Source of the DNA: Ophiura sarsii
Taxonomy: Eukaryota; Echinodermata; Ophiuroidea; Amphilepidida; Ophiuridae
Assembly: GCA_035610835.1 (NCBI GenBank)
Contig: CM069450.1
Span: forward strand, 27,959,503-28,023,502
Direction: 5' to 3'
DNA length: 64,000 bases
A program made the translations under genes and the position numbers. A model generated the notes under the pieces. That model was not told the origin of the DNA and did not search any database. It worked only from the letters and a program-made list of their open reading frames with translations. Position 1 is the first letter of the stretch. Each line of letters starts with the position of its first letter. Shown one piece after another: positions 43,801 through 55,800 of this stretch.

Positions 43801-46800
43801 CAAAGCTCTGAAGCTCTCAGAATTAAGACTACTGACCTCTTGAACAAGTTCATCGACCTCCGGCTGTGCATCAAACCCTCTATGGCACAGGGGGCACATA
43901 GCATTTTGCCTTTCAAGGCTACGAATGTATTTCTCAAATTGATGGACATATTTACCTCTTGAACAAGTTCATCGACCTCCGGCTGTGCATCAAACCCTCT
44001 ATGGCATAGGGGGCACATAGCATCTTGTCTTTCAAGGTTACGAATGTATCTCTCAAACAGATGAGTGCTACCAGTCAGGGCGCCTTTCTCACTGAAAATA
44101 TGAAATATCATGAATTGAGAGTGTTGTAAATAATGGAATGAGTCAGTTCAGATCATCCAATTACTTCAAATTACATTGTCAACATAATATCACAGTGAAA
44201 CAGTGTGTAACTCTAACATGGCCAAATGCCATTACATACCATAATACAGCACATTAGCGTCAGTCAAATCTCTGTGGTCTAACATTTTAACAGATTTAGC
44301 CCAATCCAACTATACATCACGTTAGGGGTCATACCGATTGGGCAATGAACCCCCCCCCCCAACTTCTACATTCTTCAAGCCTTTCGGACCAAGATTTGTA
44401 AGAAATGGGGAAAAATAAATTATGTGCAAATTAGTTTGACCCAAAGTTTTACATATTTTTTTGTCATTTTGAACAACAACACACACAAAACCTGACCGAC
44501 TGATGGGTTGTTTTAGCAGTCGCCTAAAGGAGGCAAATTGAAGAAAGTTTGGCCTAGCCCTATAGTTCAGTCAGTTCCAAATTGGCGAAACCTGTTTACA
44601 GCAGCGAATGAGTGTTGCGCGCAAACGCTCGCATGGCGCAATATGGCGCGTAATATCACAGTATCATTGCATGCGTGACCCCTGCGTATATGACAAAATC
44701 ACGCTTATACCCTTGGATTACTTTTAGGCGCGGATAGATAAAAAACAAATATTTCTCGCCAATTTGGAACTGATTGAACTATAGTGGTATCTGGTAGGGA
44801 TGTTAGTGGGTGATTGATCCATTTCCTGAACTTTTTACACAAGCATGGCCAGATGGCCCGAGCGTTTGCGCGCGACAGCGAACATTTATGGGGGCTCGTC
44901 CGGCGATAAGGCTACAGGGTATGACCCCCTAAAAATAATTTGTTTGCCTCTTTTTAGGTTGAAATATTACCATCCAATTCTAAAAATGCAACCCCCCGAT
45001 ACAGGTTTGTTGGCAGTAGAAGGCAATAGCCACCAGATGATACCAATGAAAGGCTATGAGTTGCCATAGTCCTCCCCCCAAATAACAAAACAAAAACAAA
45101 AATAAAAATATTTCTGGTTTTATTTTTGTATGGTCTCATTTCCAGAATTCAAGACATTCCTGGGAGTCTTGTTCTCCATGGTTAGGGTCTTGGTTAGGCC
45201 AAACAAAATTGTTATGTTGTCCTCCACAGGGGCGGGCAGGCAGATTTTTTTTTTTAAATTTATTTTACCAGCGGAAGCTCAAAGTTCAGCCAACAAGAAG
45301 TTGAAATCACTCTAAGAGTCGCACATATATGTTATTATAAACACTTAATTTAATATTCGATGCCATTTAAACTGTTAAAAAAAATCATCTGAAAAAATCA
45401 TAAAAGAATCGGAGTGGCCCTAAATCTGACGAGCGGGCGGTCGAGGACAACATAACATTTTTTTTGTTGTTGGCCTTACTTACGCCATACATTTACATGG
45501 GTATGAAATATATCTCTTACCTTTGCAAGTTGTTTATAGATTGTTGTAGATCCTGAACACTCTGATCTAAATCTTCTCCTTCATCGCATACATCCAGTAA
45601 GGTTTCTTTGCTGGTATTCAGTCGATCTTGAAGCTTTTTGTTTTCTTCCCTGTTAAATATATGCAAAATAGTTGTGAAAAATCAGTCTAAAATATGGCTT
45701 GTAAGATTTAAATTAAGGAGCAGGGATTGGAGTGAAATATTCTAAAAGAAGTATTTAATTGGTCATCTGAATGAATATATCTTGGAATTAACCAATCATA
45801 AACATTGTTAGATAGACAGGTAACACAGTGCTCAGGGGGTTAAGGAAATCAAATAAGATTACGTTTTCTAAAGCCATTTGCAAAAAACTCTATCTGAACT
45901 TCATTTGTCCTCTCGTACTTTCTTCCCAAGTTCAATTCCTCTCTATGGGATGGTTGTGAAAAAAAGGATGGTAAACACTGTGTCCAACTACACTAGCAAC
46001 CAAAAGTCTTAGGACACTTAGTTGTGGTGTCAAAATCATCCCAGATATTAAATGCTGGACAGTAATATTTCACTATGAGTTGAACAAATTGCTGAATCTC
46101 TTCTCATTTAATAAATTCATGTTTGCTGCAACATCTGCTCATTCCATTCCATGAAATTGAAGCAAATACGTGCCTGCGTTGAATGCTCATACACATTTAT
46201 AATGAACTCCTTCTATGAGCCTCCTCAGTGCCAGTATGTGGCCAGCTGTCATCCTGAATTCCTACCCTCTTTCGGGTACGTCTGTATAATTTGTCAACAC
46301 TTTTGGTAGTGACAATCTTGACGACTCACAACGCTTTTTTCTTACGCTTTTTGATGAACTAAGATGAGAGGGGAAATACAACCTTACCCATGTCTGCGAC
46401 GATCTTTTATCATCTGGTAAAAAATCCCCAGATGATAAATCACAAGGGACAAGGGATACAGACGTATCCGAAACGTACGTGTGAGTACCTTTACACTGGA
46501 TCAGTAAAATGAACATTCCATATCACTGTGTCCAAATATATTCTGATTAAAAATTGAAGAAAGACTGCGACGCAACACACAGATGATCGCAACTTAAGTT
46601 GTAGCTCATGTAATTGGGTGTGCTTCATGCTACGTGCCGTTCCATTTTGTTTAATGAGAACTTACATCAGCATTTTCCTGTTAGCCTTCAAACTTGACAG
46701 ATCACCTTTGGCTTTCTCCAACTTTCTTCTGACATCTTTGACTTCCGCTTGCTTTTGACTGCAAATAAATGTATACAAAACAAATAGATTAATTTTGCAC

Positions 46801-49800
46801 AATTTGGTGATATAATCATAATATTTAAAAAACCATGACATGATTCAGTTAATATAAAGACATACCCAGTGGTGTTATGGAAATAAAAATTACTCTGGAA
46901 TGTTTATAATTTTGTTTCTAAAACACATACACAAAAAGTGAGTTAAAGGTGAATAAAAAGTAGATTAAATTTATCGGCCGAAAATATCAAACACAAGCAA
47001 ACTTTGGAGATATTTAACAACTATATAACTTTATGCCTGTTAAGTACAAACGATTAAATCTCTCATAAACTTTTTTAAAATGTGTAGTACATATTATCAC
47101 TTTTCACGCGGCAGGCATCTGCAGACGACATTCCAAAATTTCACAAAATGTTTCAAAAATGTCAAAATTATTTAATTTCATTACCATATTTGGACATGTT
47201 TAATGTTAGGGATGCACCAGAATTATTTAATTTCATTACCATATTTGGAATCACCATGGGAAATGCATTGGAATAAGTACAAACATGTCTAGTATTGGTT
47301 CAGTGGTCCTTCAGGTAGACCTTGAAAGTTAGGAAAGGTTTCTTAAAATCTGTTTTGTATATATGGTAGACCTAATATGGCCGTATGGAAAGTGTTAACA
47401 ATTATTTTATTCAACATCCTAAGTACAAACTTACACCAAGAAATCTGATAATTTTCCTCTCATTTTCTCTGTGGGGAAATGACCCATCAGGCGTATCACT
47501 TCTTCCTCATGGCGACCACGACTGAAAAATAAATAATACATGTAAGATTGATAGGCTTCATAGGTTCCTGGGCATTAACGGACAGCTACATTATAGATAC
47601 TCTTATCAACAAATTACAACTCTTTTGATTACAAATATTTTGCAATCATCTTGATTTATTCTTCGGTATATCCTTGGTGTAAGACATTCATAAGTTATAC
47701 AGACTAGTGTAATTTAAAGACCAGGGTTGTAGCTTCACTGGTCGGTGCTGGTCAGTAGAAACCTCCACTGGGTCTTGGCAACCGGCACTCAAGGTCCACG
47801 GAAGCCTTCCAGACAGACACAGAAGTTTATGTGGATACATATTCTGCCTCAAAAACACTGGAAAATGCCATCAGAAATCATTTATTGGTAAATTTATTCG
47901 ATTTTGACCGGCACTAACATTTGGCTAGCTATAACCCTAGATTTTCGGAATAAAGATTATATAATCCTTTAATCCCGAGGGAGGGGCACTGACATTGGAA
48001 AGGGGTATGCGATGCCCCTTTTTCACCCTCTTCTGCTCGCTCTTGAGACCCCCCCCCCCCCTTTTGAGCCTGCATCAGCTCGTAAGACCCCATTTTATTG
48101 AAAATTCAAAAAATCACTGACGTTGGAAAGGGGTATGCGATGCCCTGTAGACCCCCCCCCCCTTTCACCCTCTTCTGCTCGCTCTTAAGGCCCACCTTTT
48201 GAGCCTGCATCAGCTCTTAAGACCCCATTTTATTGAAAATTTTAAAAATCATGGAACATTTGCAACCCCAAGCCCCAATTTTTGGAAAGATGTGCTTTCT
48301 AAATCCCCAATTGTTTGACTAGATTTGTCAATATTATGCAATGAAATTGATGTAGTGAATTCAGCCCTTTATTTAAGCCCCAAAACTCAGGACGGACCTC
48401 ACACCAATTTTAGTCATTTAAAACTATAAAATGTTCAAAACATTGCGATTTTGTATTACATATCCATGGTGCACACTCATAAAAATGTGTAATACTAAAA
48501 CAAAATGTATTGATAGAATTGCAAAATACCTGTCAAAACCTCTCAATTTATACCGAAAGAAGGAACTATTGCTGTGATAAACTTATACCGGACGTGATAT
48601 CCCACAGTGCATTGGTGGTATATACCCTAAAGATAGTTAAAGTATTACATTTGCCACTTACATTTTTCTGATCTGATCTTCCTTAGAGTTTTTCTCCTTC
48701 TGCAGCATTTCCATCTGTGCTCTAGCCTTCGATTGCATTGACAATGCCGACATCTCTTTGCTAGTAAAAACAAAAAATGAGAGAAAAATAAGTGAAAGGA
48801 TGTTATAGAAATATGACACTTTATTCCAAATTTAAACATTAGGCGAGGAAAAACCCCAACCTATGTTACAGGCCTGACCGACCCACTTTTTGCATTTTTT
48901 TAGGATTTTTTTAGATTTTTTCCTCTCAAATCATGTAAAATCAGCCGTTTTTGGCCAAAATTCTGCCGATTTTTTTCCCCTCACATTTTTTAAGAAAAAG
49001 TCTAGATTTTTATGACATTTTCGGTAAAATCAAAAACAAAACACCCCCAACCTACTAACCCTATTTGACAGTCCACCCGCCCGATAAACATGTATTTTTT
49101 TCCCTGTTGCCTTAAGTGAAACCACCTAGTAGTTAAATAGATCGCTTATATCTATACCAACCAACCCAAACTCAATAATAGACAAGTATCATTGCCTGTA
49201 TCCAAACCACTAGATACAGGGAATTACATTGTTTCAATCATAAACTGTCATTTGTTTATTTAAAAAAAAAAGGAACCCCTGGAAATTGAACCAGTGTAGG
49301 ATTACTTGAATGACATGATTCTGGGATTCATAACAAATGTGAATTTCATTCTTAACACTTTCCACACGGCTTCTATAGTTTTACCATTTGAAAAACAGAT
49401 TTTTCAGAAATCTTTCCCAATTTTCAAAGTCTATCTATCTCAAGGATTACTGAGCCAATACATGGCATGTTTGTACTTATTTCAATGCATTTCTCATGGT
49501 GATTCCAAATATGGTAATGGAATTCAATAAATATGACATTTTTGAATCATTTTGTGAAATTTTGAAATGTCGTCTGCAGATGCCTACCGCGTAGAGTCTT
49601 AAATCAATTGTGATGCGATCTGTGAAAACCCGCCACATGTCGAGATTTTTCATATTGGAGATATTTATATCATAAGAAAGCTGAATCTGTGCTGATTACA
49701 GAGCTATTTTAATCATTTTGTCTACAATCACAACAAAAAGGTTATTAGTGAATGATGATTGTGATGTCATAAAAAGCTACAAAACAAGAAATCATGAAAA

Positions 49801-52800
49801 CAGGCCATAAAAGATACATAGTTCAATAGAATGACATTATAAATTAGAAAAGTGACTTAAGTAAGTTTTTAAAGGTGAAATTTCATAAAAGGTGATGACA
49901 CAAAGTATTAGAAATTAATTTTCTAAACAAAATCTAAAAAAAGAAAATTAAAAAAAAGTTTCATTCTTTTTCAAATTTATTTTACCCATAATCCCTATTT
50001 CACATTTTGCGACATCCGAAGGGTTTTCACAGATCGCAACACAATTGACTTCTTAAAGTTTACATATCATGTAATATAAATGCAGTGATATTTCTTTTGG
50101 TTAAGTTTTAAATATTTTGGTTTCTTAACCATAAAACTGTCAACATTTTGAATAATAATAGTAGGTACCAGACCTTTCCCCATTTACCTTAGTTTACTCA
50201 TTGCTGTTTCTTTCTCCTTCTTTTCAGCCTGCAATTGTTGGATCTCTTCCTTCATTTCGTCTAAATTCATGCTGGCTTGGGTCTCCTCCAAATTTCTCTC
50301 CTGTCAGTAAAATGGAATCGAATAAAGTGAAAAGTGCCTGGGTGGTTTTTGATAGGAGATCTGAAGCAAAGGTTTTTGGTTAAAAATTGCTGAAATTGTA
50401 CCAAAATCATCGAAAGACACTTCTCTACGGACGTTTTGTTAGTTTTGACATACAAATGTTTAGTTTTTAAAATGTTGACCAAAAAGTGTCTTTAGATGAT
50501 TTCGGTGCAATGTCAGCATTTTTTTACTAAAAATTGATTTTGCTATGTTTGCAGCAGCCCCCCCCCCCCCCAAAAAAAAAATAAAAAAATAAAAAACAGC
50601 ATTTTTAGTGAGATTTGGTATAAAAAAAAAGATTCTCCTACTCATTTCCTGTCCAAAATGTATACTTTTATATGCATTAAATGAATAATGAAGAAGTTAC
50701 GGCAGTTTTATGGAGGCTGTTCTTGAGACTTAATATTCCCTTAACACCAACCCCTGAGGCACCTTTTCCAAAGAATTTTTTTCGTGGCCAAAAAGCAAGG
50801 GGAAAAAGGGCCCCCAAGGTTCAAACCCCAGACCGCTGGGTTCAGAGGCAGAAGATCTACCACTAGGCCACAGGGGTCAACCATACTTGGCTCAGTATAC
50901 TTCGCCAAGTATATACCCTGGGGCCATTGTTTCATCGAAAAACTGCCGAACCGGGTGACACAAGCACACTGCATCGTAGTAATTCGTAGTATTCAAAGAG
51001 TGTTAGGGTTAAGACGATCCTGATTCTCCATCTAAAAGCTCATTATCGTAATTAGAAAAAAACGTGACCAGTCATTTACGTATGCGCAGTATAGGAGTTT
51101 CCTATCCGAAACAGTAACCCTGTTTTCACTTACAGTTCTCTTGAGTTCTTCATCAAGCTCCGGTAGCCTGGCTGCAGTAGCGTCCATCTTGCTTAGGTCA
51201 TCTGTTATTCTCTTCAAATCAATCTTATTTTGTTTCTGCAGAAAAAATATCAGTTAATAAATAACAGATAATAATTGCATATATATGGGTTAAGTCAACT
51301 ATTAAGATGGCTATTTTTGTATGCATATTTTTCTCAAAACTCGGATAAATCTAAACATTTTTGTAAATTGATAAACCCTTAATCTAGGTGCTACAAAATG
51401 TTATGAATTCTTTCCAAAAACTTGGGAAAACTTGGGTGATATTTTAAAAAAATTGAAAGAAAAATGAGCCAACAAATGTCTTAAATTTCCCTAAAAAAGA
51501 GCTTTGAAAAATTGAAGAAAAAAAAGGTCGGTTTGGGCCCGTAAAAAAGGTTTTTTTTGTTGTTGTTTGTTGCCTAAATGGCACACTTTAATCAATCAGT
51601 TAAGACTAGTTGCATGGCTGGAACCTTAAGTATACTATTTTCCAAAAATGCTTACCATGCTATCCGTTTTCATCTTCATCGTGTGCTGCAGTTTGGTGTT
51701 TGTGTCACGTAATTCTTGGATCTGTTTCTCTAACACTGATAATTGCTCGTCATACTTTTGCTAGAAAGAGAATATAATCCACTCTATTTTATCATACCCC
51801 CTTCATAGAAAACTGCTGTGACAAGTACCGTATTATCCCTATTAAGCGCCCATGGCGGTTAGCAAAGTCATTTTCGAGTTGGCGCTTATTAAGTTACCTT
51901 TTTTAAACTCATTTATCTTAAACACTTTCGAATTCGGCAAGGTTTGCACTAGCGGCAAACCATGTGCGATCGAAAAGTAAACTGTTTAAAATGTGGGGGA
52001 AAAAAAAAAAAATCGACATTGTGGCGTAGTCAATGTTCCGACAAGCTTTAAGTGCCCTTCCAAAAACTTCGTTTATTCTCGGTATTTTTGAGCAGGCGTG
52101 ATGTTGTATTTAAGCTATGAATAGAAAACAAAGATGGTGGCTTGCACCAGCGTACGTAAATATTACTGTAATAAATCGCTGAAATATTTGTTGATGCATA
52201 CACGGTGGCTAATTGAAAAGATGGGCGCTTAAGGGATTATTTGTTAGTAGTCATTGGGAAAAATGGGGGTGGGCGCTTATAAGGGCATGGGCGCTCAATA
52301 GGGATAATATGGTACATTGAGATAATTGAGATCGTAGGGACTCAGTCTAATCCAGCCTTACTAAAGAGGGCAGCCACATAGAAGAACGTAGGGACCCAGT
52401 CTAATCCAGCCTTACTAAAGAGGGCAGCCACATAGAAGAACGTAGGGACCCAGTCTAATCCAGCCTTACTAAAGCGGGCAGCCACATAGAAGAACGTAGG
52501 GACCCAGTCTAATCCAGCCTTACTAAAGAGGGCAGCCACATAGAAGAACGTAGGGACCCAGTCTAATCCAGCCTTATTAAAGAGGGCAGCCACATAGAAG
52601 AACGTAGGGACCCAGTCTAATCCAGCCTTACTAAAGAGGGCAGCCACATAGAAGAACGTAGGGACCCAGTCTAATCCAGCCTTACTAAAGAGGGCAGCCA
52701 CATAGAAGAACGTAGGGACCCAGTCTAATCCAGCCTTACTAAAGAAGGCAGCCTAATAGAGGGACGTAGGGACCCAGTCTAATCCAGCCTTACTAAAGAT

Positions 52801-55800
52801 AGCAGCCACATAGAGGCACGTAGGGACCCAGCCTAATCCAGCCTTACTAAAGATGGCAGCCACATAGAAGAACGTAGGGACCCAGTCTAATCCAGCCTTA
52901 CTAAAGATGGCAGCCACATATATAGGAACGTAGGGACCCAGTCTAATCCAGCCTTACTAAAGATAGCAGCCACATAGAGAGACATAGGGACTCCGTCTAT
53001 AATCCAGCTTTACTAATCTAATCCAGCCTTACCTTACATTCTGTTATTTCTCTCTCTTGCGTCTTTGCGTTATCATCTAGACTCTTAACAAAGTCTTGTA
53101 TCTGTGAATTATCTCCCATATCATCATACCCTGAATGAAAGAAGATACAAATTATAGTGATACTATAAGGCTAGTACAGGAAACCCATACATTGGTGGGG
53201 TTTTTCTTTCTTTTTTTCCCCTACCTACCAACGTATGGGGAAATTGTATTGCTAGAAACTGTCAATTTGATTTGCTGTACAAAGTGAATGGTGAGGCTCT
53301 CGAATGATTGGCAGGGGAATTACAGCAAAACAGCATTCCCATTGATTTTCACACTAGCTACACACCTTCATAAACTCCTCATCTTTCTTTTCAGCCACTT
53401 TTTAAAACATGAAAATGTTAAATTATTCCGTATTTAATCATAATTCTCCACCGAGTATCCCATAAGGCAATGCGGTTCAGATTGAGTCTCGTCCCCCATC
53501 GCAAAATAACAAACGTATATAGACGCACATCACTTACGAACTTACGAATGCATTAAATTGAGTCTATTAATAAAACATGGCGCCGATTTCGATAAACATC
53601 GCTTGTGCCGTTTAGTGAATTGTCTTGGAATTTCACCTTAAATTTCGAGGGAATATTGCATTTGTAAAAAATGTTAAACGAATGGCAAGATAGATGAGAA
53701 AGAGTAGATAAGAACAAGCACAAAGAAGTGTGTTTTTGAGCTATGGTAAGCGATACAGAAATTACCACAAAAATCATATTTAGAAGGAGTCATACTTAGG
53801 ATGGGGACATATTTCTTTGTATTTGAGCTTGTTTTTTTAAACAAATGTTTTGTATTTGTTGAAAATGTTCAAAAATTGTTGAAAATTCACCACAATTTTC
53901 AAAAATGGAAGAAAAAAAAGAAGTCCAAGTATCTGCAGAATAGGGTGGTTCTTTTTTCTTTGCCTAATCTATAGTTTGATTCAGAATCGTTTAGACCAAA
54001 CATCAAAACGTGATACTCAACGCATACTGTGTGTATGTGTCATTCCGTTGCATATTTTTTGGCGGGCATGCACGAGTATGAATGGGCTGAGGCATTTGTG
54101 ATTTGAACTATAGATTAAAAGGGCATTAGATGTATCGATATACTAAATGAGCAAATAACGTAAAGATAAATCATCAACATAACCCAACTACCAAAATATC
54201 CGTACAATTCCGACATCGCCTTCATGCCAAACTAAGCAAATAACGGCACTTCCGGGTTGAGAATTGCCACGAAAGTCCGTGAGTAAAACTTAGCATAACT
54301 TCCGAATTAAGCACCTTAGTTTCGATATGATCATATCGAAACTAAGAAAATCATGACATTTTATATGATAAACGGCGAATGTTGGTAATTACTGTTTCAG
54401 ATGGTAGTTAGTATATGCCCAAGTATAGGCTTTGATGCAAAAAAACTGATTTCTGGGATAATTGAGGGCGCACTCCCATACGTATCTCTCAATGCCCCTT
54501 TAATGTCCTTAATCATCTTGTTTAATTCATATCATTTGACAACTTTTGTTGTTGTCATGTATCAATAAGGTTTCTTGAGAAATGAAAATATCTGATGTTA
54601 TATTATTATTCCAACAATGGCACATCTACAGGGTTATTGTTTGCATCAATATCAAAAATGAATAATAAAATCAACTAATGGCCCTAAACTCAGCTGACTT
54701 TTTAAAAGATACAACTTTTTAAAAGACATAACTTTTTAAAAGATATAACTTTTTAAAAGACATAACTTTTTAAAAGACATAACTTTAAAAAAAACCATAA
54801 CTGTTAAAAAGACATAACTTTTTAAAAGATATCACTTTTAAAACACGTAACTGTTTAAAAAAATGTAACTTTTAAAAACATGTTACTTTTAAAAAACGTT
54901 ACTTTTTAAAAGACATTACTTTTTAAAAGATTTGATTGGGATCACTAATTTTGATGATTTTAACTTGACTTAATGTGAGTCTCTGGTGCTGAACGTGATT
55001 TGCGTCGCAAGAAATTCTGAATGGTAAAATGCACATTCTAGAGTATTTGTCTGAATATAACTTGAAAGATAATATCAGTAGATAAAGCTACAGGATTCTT
55101 GTTAAAGATGATCTGATGTAACATGAAAAAAAATCAGTGATTCGAGTCCTTGACTTGATTTGAGTCCTCTCCGTCTGTGACTCTTGTGACAAGTTCACAT
55201 CAAAGCTGCACATATGATATCAATTTACAAGACATATGTGGAACAAATAGATAAATTAGACTAATACTGGAACTTACTTTTTACAACTGCTACGTTTATA
55301 GGTCAATAAATGTGTATGTGTTGTTTCGAGAGAAATTGACAAATCAATGCATGAGCGCTGATGTTGATGGATAAATAATGGCACGACCCTGCAAGAGGAG
55401 TGCTATTGTGAGCATATCAACATTTGTGCAAGTGCATAGTGATTTTTCTAATTTTTTAACATAAAACAAAACATATGCATGTATTGACCTAATTCATACA
55501 CGACACTATACAAATCAAAATGAAAAATGTGAGCATAATTTTGATCTATGTAAGAACGAATAAAACATGTTAACAAGTTTGCTAACACCCGCAGTGAAAA
55601 TCAGCGAACCCGGGCAGAGCCTGAACAACGAATCAGTGCATTAGACACTTTCAATGCACTCCACATATTTTAGTTTCTTGCTTTCTGATTGGTTCGACAC
55701 TACTAAGAGTGTATGAATGTGTGTGATTGAAACCATCACACTTCATCACTTCAAGCTTGTGCCACTTATCCTTCTGGTCAAGGATTACAACGAGGAGTGA

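Noticed and set aside
43837..43955. Mutually exclusive second zinc-hook exon
   Set aside because: It has no usable acceptor (20-bp spacer) and the wrong phase with the upstream exon.
50784..50974. tRNA gene on the minus strand
   Set aside because: Box motifs are tRNA-like but arms do not pair as a full tRNA, and the whole unit recurs at 4445-4705; it is a SINE.
52342..52701. 119-codon repetitive frame AALFSKAGLDWVPTFFYV
   Set aside because: It lies in a RAD50 intron minisatellite; unit length divisible by three explains the open frame.
53365..53400. Minus-strand AEKKDEEFMK before GTGTGT as an extra RAD50 exon
   Set aside because: The flanking exons at 56236 and 53033 already join in phase with no missing residues compared with human.
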